Origin: Burkholderia thailandensis E264
GTDB lineage: Bacteria; Pseudomonadota; Gammaproteobacteria; Burkholderiales; Burkholderiaceae
NCBI RefSeq assembly: GCF_000012365.1
Contig: NC_007650.1
Location: 2,418,001 to 2,482,000, forward strand
Direction: 5' to 3'
Length of the DNA: 64,000 nucleotides
Part shown: in pieces, positions 7,760 through 20,300 of the stretch
Position numbering within the stretch: the first letter of the stretch is position 1
Layout of the letters: each line of letters starts with the position of its first letter
The notes under the pieces: model-generated
What the model was told of the DNA's origin: nothing
Databases searched by the model: none
Seen by the model: only the letters and a program-made list of their open reading frames with translations
Translations under genes and position numbers: made by a program

Positions 7760-10700
7760 ATGAGCTTCTTCACGCAGTTTGAGGGATCGCGGCTCTATAT
7801 CGGCCCGGTCGCATCCGGCGATGCGGGATGGCTTGCCTACCTGCTCCCGCGGTCGTCGCCGTCTACCGAAGAAATCGACCTCGATCTCGCGTTGAAGCAG
7901 TTGCCTGGCTCGTTCCTGTTTTCTTTCACCGCGCCCTTGCTCTCGACAACGCCGTTGCTCGACGCGTTCATCGGCGCCGTGGATCAGGTCATTGCCCGCT
8001 CGCCGGCCGACCGAGGTTTTCTGTGGCTGATGGACCCCACCGCGCCGACGATTTCCAGCGTGCCGTTGATGGGTATCGCCGCGGACGGCAGCTACGTGTC
8101 GAATGCGCTGCAAGCGCCGATCTTCGAGACACTCTCGCTCAATGTGCGCGCCGGCGTGACGCTGCAGCTCGACGGCGACACCCTTCAGTTGGGAACCGCT
8201 AACGGAATTTTCTTCAGCGGGGCGTCGGCACCCGGCGCCCCCCAGGCAAGCCAGATCCCGGCCGGCACGCTTCCATTGTCCGGCGCGGCGCGCGGTTGCA
8301 TCCGCTTCCCGGTCTTTTTGCAGCGCCAGTTTCTTCATGACGGCTGGAACTGGGGCTTCCAGTTCCAGATCCCGCACGACGACCCGGTACGCAGTGCGAT
8401 CGGCGAGTGGCTGCCGCTCGCATTCGGTCATCTGCCGAACCCGGGCGACATGCTCGGCTTCGATGCGAGCTACGACCCGAGCGATCCGTGGAATGCGCAC
8501 GCCATCGCGGCGGATCGCAGCGTCCTCGTCTTCACCGGACAAAATCAGGACGGCACCGCGACGGTGCTCTCGTCATGTTACGCGACCACCTACGGCGAAC
8601 TGCTGACGCTCGCGCCGGTTGCGGGTCCGCTGGACACGCAGCCCGATGCCGCGCGCTTTCTCTTCAATGCGGGCGCCCCCGACGACAAAGGCAATCACGA
8701 TTTCCAGATCGCGCCCGAAGGCGACTTCGTGATCCATGCGCACGGGCCGAGCGACAGTGGAACGTATGATCTGATCTGCGGCCTGCAGGGCACGGAGTTC
8801 GTCGCATTCCAGCCTTTTGTCGATGGCGGCTATGCCGGCGACCGGCTGCGGTTTACCGCGCGCTCGCCCGCCTACGCGCCGCGTTATCCGTTCACCGAGG
8901 TGTCGCCGGTAGGCACGCCGGTGGACGTGAACGCACCGCTGCTCGACGCGACTTATACGTCCTCATGGGGAACCGTCACGCGCGCACCCGGCGCGCCGGG
9001 TGCGGCCGCTTACGTCGCGCAGCCGAAGGGAGCCGCGCTATACGGTCGCGATGCGTTGATCCATTCGCTCGGCGAGAAAACGCTGTTCGGGCCGATGACC
9101 CCGTCGGTGACGCTTCCATCGTCCGCGTTTCCGGTGGTTCCGTACGCGGGCTCATCGGCTGGAGACGGCGTGACGGCGCTCACCGCCGAGCAGATGGCGG
9201 ACTTCGAGCGCCAGGTGGTTTCGCCGACGCGCCGCCGTCGCATTGCCGACGGCGGCGCCGGCATGGCTTCATCGAAGGCGCATGCGCTGAAGCTTGCCGA
9301 TATGGCCACGGCCACGCCGTACAACACGACGACTCCGTCGGGCCTGCTCGTCACCGTCGATGCCGCCGGCCAATGGAGCAAGATCCTGCTGGGGCAAAAC
9401 CTGTCGCCGTCGCTTCGGCAAATGAGCTTTTGCAACCCCGATGCCAAACTGCAGCAGGCGTTCGCGACCAGCGATCTGTTTCTTGTCACGGCCAATGCGG
9501 CGCACCTCGGTGCGTTCTCGGCGGACGGCAGCGGCGAATGCGGCCCGTCCGCGACATTCGCGAACCGGATCAACGTCGGCGACTGGTCGTTCGAAGCGGC
9601 GGTCGGACAGAACAACCGCTACGGCGACTACGCCGATGTGATGATCGTGAAGGGACGCCGCGGCCCGCTGTGGGACCCGCAGAACCCGGCCGGCAGCCTC
9701 GTCGCGAGTCCCGACATGTGGACGCAAAAAGACGTGTTCGCCGCGCCGAGCGACCTCGTACCGAACCCTGCGCCGCCGCCCGACGAGACTGTCGCCGCGC
9801 CGAACCCGGACGAACTGACCGCGCTTTCGTACTGGCTGCAGCGCTACTTCCAGGATGCGCTGGATCAGGCGGAGCCCGACTATTTCGCGAAGTTCAACGC
9901 AATCGCAAAAGATCCCGCGTGGACCGGCATTCTCTTCCTGCGGATGAAGATCAGCTCGATTCCCGACGATCTGGTCGGCATCGTCGCAGGCGTGCAGGCA
10001 CCCGAGCTTTTCAATGCGCACCACTTCGGCATCGAAATCAGCCAGATCGCAAACGATCCCACCGCGCCCGATATCGAGCTCACGACGAGCAGTTCGATGT
10101 TCGGGCTGATCTACTACGTGGACCCGGCTTATATAGCGCCGCCGCCCGGCATCGATCCGCAGCCGGTGCCGCCGACGGCGGGCACCGACTACCAGTTTCG
10201 CGTGCTCACGCTGAAGGCGCTGTTCGAGAACACGGCCGTGCAACGCTTCCAGAGCGACGCGCAGCTCACGCTCAACAGTCTGTTCGATATGCCCGTGGTG
10301 AGCATGGGGGAGGGCGGCAACCCGTACGCGACGCTGGTATTGCGCGGCAGCTACCAGGACAACGGCGGTCGCGCGGTCTACAGCCTCGGCACCACCGCGA
10401 CGAGCACGTTCTACTTCGACAACAACCTGTTCACGAAAATCGAAGTGGACAGCGCGCAGATGTCTACGCGCGACGGCGGCGCGAACGGTCAGATCGCGTC
10501 GTGGTTCGCGCTGTCCGGCTTTCTCGACTTCGCCGTCGTGCAGGCAAACGACAGCAGCGGCGCGTTCGACATCCTCTCCTTCGGCAGTGATGCCGGCAAG
10601 GACCAGTTGCGGCGCGGACTCGCGTACTCGAACCTCGGCGTGCAGATGACCTTCCCAGTGGCCGACCCGACGGCGATCGCGTTCGCCTTCTCCGCGTCGG

Positions 10701-11323
10701 AGATACGCTTCGATACGCAGACCAGCACGCCGCGCCCGGACAGCCTGTTCGTGAATTTCGCGCTCGGCCTGCAAGGACTCGTGCAAGGGACCGCACAAAC
10801 GTCGCCGGAAGCCGGCGGATTCCTGAACGTCGTCACCGACGCGACGTTGACCGGCGTCAACGGCGACCGCTGGTACGGACTCGCCTACCAGTTGAACATG
10901 GGCACGCCCGGAAATCTGGCCGGAACGATCGGGCTGACTTCCGGCCTGCTCACCGCATGGGCGCCCGTGAGCGCTGACGCGGGACGCTACCGCGCATCGC
11001 TGGGCATCCAACTGCCAGGCACCGGCGGAGGCGCGAATCTGATCAGCCTGCAGAACGTGCTGCAGCTTTCGATCGGACAGATGTGGCTCACCTATGACCG
11101 CGACAAGCGCTCGTTTCTGCTGATGCTCACCGAGATCGCGCTCAAGTTCATGGGGCTGCTCAAGATTCCGCCGAGCGGCTCGACGCTCTTCTATCTGTTC
11201 GGCAATCCGCAAAGCGAAGGCAAGGCATCGGGGCTCGGGTGGTACGCGATGTACAACAACACGCCGGCTTCCCGCTCAAAGTCGGCCCGACTTCTGGGGA
11301 AAGCTCGTGGCTGGACTGAATGA
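7760..11323 (+). CDS. Large beta-rich protein of unknown function, partner of the 4132-residue protein
   Basis: About 1187 residues from ATG 7760; an in-frame GTG at 7745 would add five. No signal peptide and no transmembrane helix. It is beta-rich throughout, with a wall of short strands and turns, acidic patches and many aromatic-Gly steps. Around residue 215 is N-P-G-D-M-L-G-F-D. The C-terminus (~1105-1165) contains Y-D-R-D-K-R-S-F-L-L and P-P-S-G-S-T-L-F-Y-L-F-G-N-P, followed by G-L-G-W-Y-A-M-Y. I do not recognise a named family with confidence. Its last 17 bases overlap the start of the giant gene, so the two are translationally coupled and probably act together. No catalytic motif is visible. 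Confidence 0.7.
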   Translation: MSFFTQFEGSRLYIGPVASGDAGWLAYLLPRSSPSTEEIDLDLALKQLPGSFLFSFTAPLLSTTPLLDAFIGAVDQVIARSPADRGFLWLMDPTAPTISSVPLMGIAADGSYVSNALQAPIFETLSLNVRAGVTLQLDGDTLQLGTANGIFFSGASAPGAPQASQIPAGTLPLSGAARGCIRFPVFLQRQFLHDGWNWGFQFQIPHDDPVRSAIGEWLPLAFGHLPNPGDMLGFDASYDPSDPWNAHAIAADRSVLVFTGQNQDGTATVLSSCYATTYGELLTLAPVAGPLDTQPDAARFLFNAGAPDDKGNHDFQIAPEGDFVIHAHGPSDSGTYDLICGLQGTEFVAFQPFVDGGYAGDRLRFTARSPAYAPRYPFTEVSPVGTPVDVNAPLLDATYTSSWGTVTRAPGAPGAAAYVAQPKGAALYGRDALIHSLGEKTLFGPMTPSVTLPSSAFPVVPYAGSSAGDGVTALTAEQMADFERQVVSPTRRRRIADGGAGMASSKAHALKLADMATATPYNTTTPSGLLVTVDAAGQWSKILLGQNLSPSLRQMSFCNPDAKLQQAFATSDLFLVTANAAHLGAFSADGSGECGPSATFANRINVGDWSFEAAVGQNNRYGDYADVMIVKGRRGPLWDPQNPAGSLVASPDMWTQKDVFAAPSDLVPNPAPPPDETVAAPNPDELTALSYWLQRYFQDALDQAEPDYFAKFNAIAKDPAWTGILFLRMKISSIPDDLVGIVAGVQAPELFNAHHFGIEISQIANDPTAPDIELTTSSSMFGLIYYVDPAYIAPPPGIDPQPVPPTAGTDYQFRVLTLKALFENTAVQRFQSDAQLTLNSLFDMPVVSMGEGGNPYATLVLRGSYQDNGGRAVYSLGTTATSTFYFDNNLFTKIEVDSAQMSTRDGGANGQIASWFALSGFLDFAVVQANDSSGAFDILSFGSDAGKDQLRRGLAYSNLGVQMTFPVADPTAIAFAFSASEIRFDTQTSTPRPDSLFVNFALGLQGLVQGTAQTSPEAGGFLNVVTDATLTGVNGDRWYGLAYQLNMGTPGNLAGTIGLTSGLLTAWAPVSADAGRYRASLGIQLPGTGGGANLISLQNVLQLSIGQMWLTYDRDKRSFLLMLTEIALKFMGLLKIPPSGSTLFYLFGNPQSEGKASGLGWYAMYNNTPASRSKSARLLGKARGWTE

Positions 11324-14300
11324 CGTCATCGAACGGTTGTCGCAGGGAACGCAGAACGTCCTCACGGTTCATCTCGGTGCACGCATCACGAAAGTCCGGG
11401 ACTATCTGAATTCGCTTGGCGAGATACGCGTTTTCACCGCGAACAGTCAGAACTTCGGACATCAATCGTCGTCGGTCAATATCCTGCGCAACCTGATTCG
11501 CATGGGTGCGCCGGGGCCGTATACATTCGCGCTGTCCGCATCCAACTCCGCCGACTACGCAGACCTGGAAGAAAAGATCCGCTTGCTGATTCCGCAGTTC
11601 CGGCAGGTCGGCGTCACGTTTGAACTGGGTGCCGGCGGGCGGACCGCCGATGTCACCGTCGTGCGGCTCGATAAAGCGCTTGCGCCCGCGCAGTTCGCGA
11701 TCAGCGGCGGTTTTGACGATCTAGAGAACAAGACGCCGCCGTATCACCTGCTGAATGTGACCAACTACGTTCAGCTTCAGCCGTATGCGTGGAATCGCGG
11801 GACCAATATGGCCCGGATCATGCCGCCCGGCGGCACGGCGAGCGAATACAACCTCGATGAGCTGAATCCGACCACGCTGCTTGCGCGGCGCGCGTTCTAT
11901 CTCGCCGATCCCGAGCTGACGCAGTCTGACCGAGAGGCAATTGCGCAAACGCCGTACGCGAACAAGGCGCGCGTGATCGAGCGTCTGCTCGAACGACGGG
12001 AAGCTGGCGAAATCACGCTTTTTCCCGTCTACGGCGTCACGACGAAAGGGAGCGCCTATACGTCGCTGTACAACGCGGTCACCGGCGCGTTGATCGCGCA
12101 GAACACACATCCCACCGTCAAAAAGACGGTGATGGTTCAGATCACGACCCTCACGGCCTCCGAGTGGCAAGAGTTCCTGTTTTTGATGCGGGACCCGGCC
12201 GGCGAGATGGTAAACAAGATCAGGACGACGCCTGATTTCCGGGGCTGGAACGAGGAGAATAAGGTCAAAGACCGGGTCCAGGATCTCGGCAGCCCGAATA
12301 GCGTACCCACAGTTGAGCAGCTCGACGAAGAGCTGTCGTATCTCAAGGACGATCAACTGCTGGTGGTCTACATCGGCAAAATTCCGGCGCCGCTGTTCGA
12401 TGCGCTTTATGCGAGCGCGACTTTGCCACCGGTGCTGGAAGGGCAGAATACCGCCGAACTGATGCTCAATCTCGGCAAGCCGTACTTCAAGATCACGAGC
12501 AATAACAGTCGCGAAGCGGATGCGCGATTCAGCTACGCGACGCTGCCGCTCAGTTCCGCCGGCGCGGGCACCGACGCGACCAATTCGCTCGACGAGTCGT
12601 TCAACGGCATTTACTTCACGCGTCCCGACAACTGGTACAGAGATCGCCCGACCTATCCGCCGACGCAACTGCCGGCGATGATCAACGCGTATGTGCAGCC
12701 GGCCGGAAACGCCCGTGCGACTTACTTCGCGGCGCAGCGTACGTTTTTTCACGACGAGCTGAACGACAAGCTGCTGCGCGGCCTCGATCTGTTCGTCAAT
12801 CTGATCGGGCCGGCGGCGCTCGAGGAGCACCGACTCGCGCTCGCGCATGCCGAGCTGGACGACGCGAACGCGCCTGTTCACGAGGCCGGCGCCACCGCAC
12901 GGGCGCCCGCGCGCATCGCGCACCGCAAGCCGCCGACACGTGTCGCAGGCGGCGACGCGAACGGCGCAAGCGAGCTGCTCGAAGCGTTCTACGAGGATCT
13001 GACGAGTCACACGGTCGACGGTGTGCTCGATTTTCTGCTGGCGGTTACCGACGGCATCCTGAACGAGTTCTTCAGGCAAGTCGTGATCGACGTCGTGTTC
13101 ACGATCACCGACACGGTGACAGAAATCAACGCCGATAAAACCGAAGTCACGTTGACCGGCAAGTCGAAGGCGTTCGGCGCAGGCAACCTGACGCTCGCGT
13201 TCTCGTTTACCGACAACGGCGGGACGATCGCGGGCAAGATGTCCGGCGCGTTTACGGACACGGTCTGGGCGTTCCCGGGCGCGCAGTGGCTCAGCGTCGC
13301 AAACCCGTCGCTTGCGCTTGCCATCGACAGCAACGCGGCCGTCCCCGTGACGGGCACGGTCGGTGCGACGTTTACGGCCGGGATCGCCGCGAAGGCGTCG
13401 CTGACGCTGCCGTCCGAACCGGGGCGCCTGCTGCTGCAAGCGGAATTTCTCGCGCCGCGACCGAGCATCACGAATATCTTTCAGATGCTCGGGGGCATCA
13501 ACATCCAGGCGCTGCTGCCATCGCAAATCCAGCTCTTCAGCGACATCGAGGTGCAGAACCTTGCGCTGCGCTACAGCTACGCGAACGGCGTGATGGAGTA
13601 CATCGGCGTCACGCTCGGCACACCCGAGAATCGAAGCTGGCAACTGGTGCCCGGCGTGACGGTTACCGGGCTCAGCTTCAGCGCGCTGACCGATTATCCC
13701 GGCGATCTGCAGCGGCGCAGCACGCGCTACGTGATCGGCGGCCGGTTCGACATCGCCGGCGGCAACGCGCAACTGGAGGCGCGCGTGCCCGCGCTGCGCG
13801 TGACCGGCGGCCTGATCGACGGCAGCCCGCCGATCACGCTTGCCGCTATCGTCACCGCGTATCTGGGCGCCGATTTCGCCGCGGCCATTCCGGCGAGCGT
13901 CTCGAGCACCGCGATCGAGCAATTGAGCTTCATGGTGGATCAGGCGCAGGGCGCGTACAGCTTCTCGATGGACGTCTCCGCGCAGTGGCCGGTGCCGTCT
14001 GCCGCCAATGCGCTGTTTACGATCACCGGCCTGAACTTCGCGATCGACGCCGTTTCACGCGATATCAATCCGCCGAAAGCGGATGCCGGCGGCAACAACG
14101 GCGCCGGCGGCACGCAGACTGAAATTGAAGGGAGCTTCGGCGGCTCGCTGATCGTCCTGCCGAACTCGGAGAGCCCGATCGGGCTCTCCACCACGGCTAC
14201 GTACAAGACAGCCGCGAAGGCATGGACCTTCGACGCGCAGCAAACGTCCGGAGCGGTGAGCCTCAGCGCGTTGCTCGTTTATTACCTCGGCAACACGTGG

Positions 14301-17300
14301 CAGGCCCCGCAAGGGCAGGAGTACGCGATCGACGGGCTTGGGCTGACAATCACGAGTTCGCCCACCGATTCGACGTGGGCGTTCACGGGCAAGACCGCCG
14401 ACAACTGGGTTGTGCCGTTCCTGGACGTGAGCCTCGCAGCGAAGCTGCGCATGGGCGACGCGGGAGCGAAGGCAGAGGTGCCGGGGAAATTCGGCAGGCT
14501 CGACCTCGAAGTGATCTGGCAGAACATCGACCTCACCGTCTGGTTCGACTACAACCCGAAGGTCAAGCAATACGGGATCACGTGGGGCCTGCTCGAAGGT
14601 GTGGTCGACGGACCGGACCCGACGACCCAGGACTGGACCGCGACGCTCGGCTTCAAGCAGAACACGACGCTCGGCTCGATGATCGAAACGATGGTGTCGT
14701 GGGCGACCGGCTCGAAGTTCGGGCTCGAGTCGCCATGGAGTTTCCTGAACGCGATCCCGCTGTCGAACCTCGCGCTCAAATACACGTTCAACCAGACCAC
14801 GCCGAGTCGCAACAAGGTCAGCTTCGCCGTGACAATCGGCCCGATCAATCTGGGCTTCGCGCGCATCGACAGCATCGACGTCGGCTATCAATCCACCGGC
14901 AAAGATCGCGGCGTGATGGTAACGCTCAATGGGTCGTTCTTCTGGCAGTCGGATCCGAGCACGCCGCTCGCATGGGATGCGAGCAAGCCGGGCACGGCGC
15001 CTGCGCCTCCCGGCAACGGCAACAAGTATCTCGACCTGCGGCTGCTGGCGATGGGCCAGCACATCACGCTGCCCTGCTTCGCGACCGCCGATACGGTGCA
15101 AAAGGCCATCGCCTGCATGGCCACGCTGCCCGATCCGAAGCCCGGCCAGATTCCGGCCGTGCGCTTCGATTCGCAAAGCGCGTGGCTGATCGGCACCGAC
15201 TTCGGCGTGCTGAAGATCGACAGCGGGCAAGCCGGCAATCACGCGAACGCGCTGCGCGTGACAAACGACGGCGATTCGCTCGCGGAATCGGCCGGCTATG
15301 TATTGACGCTGCAGGCGGTGTTCAACGACCCGCATCTGTACGGGCTGCGAATCGCGCTCGACGGCGCGGCGGCCAAGGTATTCAAGGGCCTCGACTTCCA
15401 GATCATGTACCGCCAGGTGAGCGACACCGTCGGCGTGTACCAGGCGGAGATCACGCTGCCCGACCTGATGCGTCATTTGACGGTCGGCGCGTATTCACTC
15501 ACGCTGCCCGTGTTCGGCATCGCCATCTATACGAACGGCGACTTCCAGGTGGACATCGGCTTCCCGTGGAACGAGAATTTTTCGCGTTCGTTCACGATCG
15601 AGGCGATCATCCCGCCCGGCATTCCGGTGCTGGGCTCGGCCGGTTTCTATTTCGGCAAGCTCTCCAGCGCGAGCACCAATCGCGTGCCCGCGTCGTCGTA
15701 CGGCACGTTCAATCCGGTGCTCGTATTCGGCTTCGGCATGCAGGTGGGCTTCGGCAAGTCGATCGAATACGGCATCCTGTCGGCCGGCTTCAGCGTGACC
15801 GTGGTCGGCATTCTCGAAGGCATCCTTGCGAAGTGGAACCCGTATCAGCTCACCCACTCGGGGCGCGAGCCGTCCACCCAGTTGCAGGGCGACTACTACT
15901 TCTGGCTGCGCGGCACGGTCGGCATCGTCGGCCGCGTGTACGGCAGCGTCGACTTCGCGATCGTGAAGGCGAACGTCGACATCACGGTCAAGCTGCTGCT
16001 GCAACTCACGTACGAATCGTATGTGTCGATCACGATCACGGTGATCGCCTCGGTCGACGTGTCGGTTAGCGTGAAGATCAACCTCGGGTTGTTCAAGATC
16101 AGCATCTCGTTCTCGTTCTCGATGCGGCTGAAGGAGACCTTCACGATCGATAACCGGGGCGCCGCGCCATGGCTCGGCGATGGCCGCAACGTGCGCGGCG
16201 TGCTGCGTCTGCCGGTCGAGCGTCGGCTCTCCGGCTTCGCGCGCGCGCAAGCGCGCGATAGCCTGCGGGTGAGCGCGCCGAACTGGGGCAACCTGCGGCC
16301 GGACGGCGTGACGGACCTGTCGGGCTACCTCGTGCCGGGGCTCACCGCGGCGCGCGACGAATGGACGCCGCAGGGCGAACCGGCGAACCCGTTGTCGTGC
16401 TGGGTCGCGCTGCTGCTGATCGAATCCGTGCCGCCGGCTGGGCAGGATGCCGGCGCGAGCAAGCTCAAGGCGGCGGGAAGCGCGCCCGACAGCTCGTTCG
16501 AGGCGCTCGCGAAAATGGTGCTGCGCTGGGCCATCGCGGCCGTTCAGGGGCCGATGACGCCGGACGAAGTCGACCGATACCCGGTTCCCGCGACGCTACT
16601 GGACTGGCTCGCGGACGAAGTGCTCGTCAGCACCGGCGACGATCCGACGCCGATCCCGCTTGACGCGGTGCAGGCGTTCCTCGACACGCATTTCCGATTC
16701 AATCTGCGCGTGCCGCCGACCGACCAGGATGCGTCGGCCGATACCGCGTATTTCCCCGCGCCGCCGCAACTGCGCGTGACGATTCCGCCGTACGGCAAAG
16801 ACTACCCGGGCGTGCAGTACGATCTCGGCAGCTATAACGCGCTCGGCGAAAACACGCTGGCCGAACTGCGCGCATGGTTCGACCAGCTTGCGGTGCAGGT
16901 GGAGCGCGAGCAGGCGGCGAACGGCGCGGCGGCGGCGCGGGCATTCGTGGAAGAAGCGCCGCTGTCGATGGCCGCATGGATGTTCTCCGACTACTTCCTG
17001 CTGCTCGCCCGGCAGATGGTCAAGGCCGCGCAAGACGCACTGCGCGACTTCAAGTACGAGCTTGACGCGAACGAGACACCGGACGACATCGTGAACTGGG
17101 TGAACACGACCGGTCAGTTGAACGGGCTGTACACGCTGAACGACGTGTTCGGCGCCAATACGGTGCACGCGCTCGTCACCGAAAAAACACTGACGATCGG
17201 CGTCACGAGCTCGATCACCCTGGACAAGACCGGCCAGACCTTCACATCGCTGGCCAAGGCCTTCGACGACGCGCTGCCCGCAAGTGCGATCGCGGCGGCC

Positions 17301-20300
17301 AATGCGGCCGACGCTGCGCTGCTGCAACCGGGTGCGACGATCACTTACCCGGGCTTCGATCCGTACACGAGCGTTGCTGGCGACACGCTCGTCAGCATCG
17401 CCGCGCATTACAAGGCGAAGCTCAACGATCTGCTGGCCGATTCGGATGTGCTCGACGCGGCCGGCATGCTGCGTATCGGCGCGAGCGCGCTCATACCGTA
17501 CACGTCGTACACGGCGCTCGCGACCGACACCTTCGCGTCGGTCGCCGCGCTGCCCGTGTACGCCGGCGGTTTCAGCGCGGCCGCGCTGGCCACCGCGAAT
17601 GCGGGCAGCAGCGTGCTGCTCGCCGGCGTGAAGATCGCGTATCCGGACAAGGACGCGTACACCGTGCAGCCGCGCGACACACTTGGCGACGTTGCGAACG
17701 CGTTCGGCGTGACCGTGTCCGACCTGCTCGCGAGCAGCGCGGTGCTGACGCAACCCGGGCTGCTCGCGCCGGTCGCGTTGCTTACGGTTCCGGCGTTCCG
17801 CTACACGACGCAGCCAGGCGACGATCTCGCGCAGGTCGCGGCGCGCTTCGGCGTGGCCGTCTCGGTGCTGGCCGACCAGCCCGCCAACGGCACGGTGGCC
17901 GGGTTGTTCGACGCCGGCGACACGCTCGACTTGCCGCACCTGCCGCAATTTCCGTTGGCCGAACTGCTCGCCGAAGCGCAACGCTCGGGCATGCTGCAGC
18001 ACCTGTCCGGCATCGCGAGCAGCTATACGATGCACGGGCTGCGCTTCCCGACGTCCGGCCCGACCGGCACGGGCGGACAATGGTCGATCGTGCCCAACGA
18101 GATGGGCATGTGGGTGCATGACGTGAACGGCACGCTGAAGCTGCCGCCGCAAGCCGGGCTCTATGCGCTGACCGGCCAGCAATTCCCGCTGCCCGCACTC
18201 GGCGCCGATCCGTTCGCGGCGACCTTCGACAGCGTGGCCGGCGCCGGTTCGTCGTGGCTGCGCTTCGTCGACGGCAACGGCGCCCCGGCCGACCATCTGA
18301 CACTGTCGGTCACGCCCGGCACGCCCGACGCGACACGTATCGCGCAGGTGACCGCCGCCGCGAAGACACGGCTCGACGTGCCGATGGATAGGCTCGGCGC
18401 GGGCAAGATGTACGATACCGCCCTCGCGACCTATCCGTTCACGTCCGCGTTGCAGTGGCTGAGCACGAACACCGTCGCGCTGCCTTATGGCCAGCCGCCG
18501 GCCGGCGTGCAGTCGCTGCGCGTGTGGCAACTGCCTAGCGCGCTCGCGGCGCTTCCCGATCCGGCCACCCATGCGGTGAATCCGCGCTTTGCACTGCGGG
18601 TGGCCCGCTACGACGATGCGACGGGCGCCACCGAAACCACCGGGGTGGACTCGTACGGATGGGCGTCGACCATCGGCTTCACGGTGCGGCGCATTCCGCC
18701 CGTAGCGGGCAGTCCCGCGTCCGTCGACACGTACGAGGTGGTCGGCGCGGGCGGCGCCGCAATCGTGGTGCTCGAACAACTGTTGAACCAGGTGCAGGCG
18801 AACGATTCGGCCTACTTCGGCCTGAGCGTCGGTTTTGCGCCCGATAGCGCAACGGGCGGCGGCGAAGGCGTGCAGACCGGCGGCGCGGCGAGCGTCGTGT
18901 TCGGCATCGCGCAGGTGAATCTGTCGACGGAAACCCGTCCGCCTGCCGGCGCCGCATTCGCGGCACTGCGTGAAACGGCCGGCGAAACGCCGCAGCTCAC
19001 GCTTCTCAATCCGCCGTCGGAGTTCGTGCGGCTGCTATGGGAAGCGAGCATCACACGCTCGGGCGGCTTCTTCCTGTACTACTACGATCGCGCCGCTGGA
19101 GGCGGGCTGCCCGATCGCATATTCAACGACCGCAACGAGGCATCACTGACGTTGATCGTGCTGTACGCGAAGCCCGCGGCCGTAGACGACCAGGACCGCG
19201 TCGCGAATTACATGAACGCGGTAGTGACGACCGACGCGCTGGATACCGGCAACGCGGTGCTGTTCGCGGAAGCGGCGCCGGTTCCAGCCACCGTCACGAG
19301 CGGCGCCGGCGAGACGCTCGCGTCGCTCGCCGAGCAATGGTATTCGGACGAGGCGGATATCGCGGAAGCCAACGCGGACGTCGCGCTTCGCGCAGGCGCG
19401 CTCGTGCGCGTGAGCGAAGGGGTCTACCAGGCGCCGCCGGGCGGCATCGCGCTCGCGCAGGTCGCGAGCCGCTTCGGCACCACGGTGCAGGCGCTGAACG
19501 ACGCCAATCCGCTGTGGGGCGGCTTGCCCGACCCGCTGCCGTTCCCGGCCGCGATCCGCGTACCGGACCTCACGCTCACCGCCGGCACGAGCGCGCACAC
19601 GGCGTCGCTCGCGGATATCGCGGGCTGGTACGGCGAGCCGGTCGATGCGCTCGCTTCCCATAACGCGCGGGTGGCCCAGCTGTTCGCGGCCGGCGTGCCG
19701 CTCGTGATTCCCGGCGGCCCGCGCGTGCGCTCGGCGGCCGTGCAGCCGGGCGTGCAGGCGCTCGCCGCGCTGCGTCCGGCGCCGCCGCAAGTGGACGGTA
19801 CGTCGCCGGACTACGGAACGGAACTGCTGCTGAACAACTTCAGCCTGTTGAACCAGCAGGTGTACGGCAACGTCGACTTCCGGCCGAGCGATCCGCCGGG
19901 GCTGCCCGCCGGACCGACAACCAAGGCTCCGGAAGAAAACGGCAACGACAAGGTTCGCACCGTCGTTCCGGAGGATCAGGTCGAAGCATGGAACTTCAGT
20001 CAGGCGCTGCCTTACGCACGCTTTGCGAAGCACGTGCCGCAAGCGCCGCGCGCGGCGCTCGCGCTGCCGCCCGCGAGCGCCAGTCCGTATTTTGGTGTCG
20101 GCGGCATTCTGCAGATCTCGTTTGCGTGGCAGGACTACTACGGCAACGTACTGTCGACGCCGCTGTCGGACCCACAGGCCGGCGATGCGGCGCCGTACAA
20201 CGACGCGCCGCTGCTCACCGGCTACACGGACCCGCTGGTGTCGCTGTCGCAATGGCCGTCGATTGCTTCGAACTGGCAGGTGCTGCCCGGCAGCGGCGGA

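Noticed and set aside
9269..11212. Leftward 647-codon frame inside the operon's second gene
   Set aside because: Low-complexity Arg-rich antisense shadow.
16596..18779. Leftward 727-codon frame inside the giant gene
   Set aside because: Antisense shadow; the coding strand shows LysM-like modules in the other frame.
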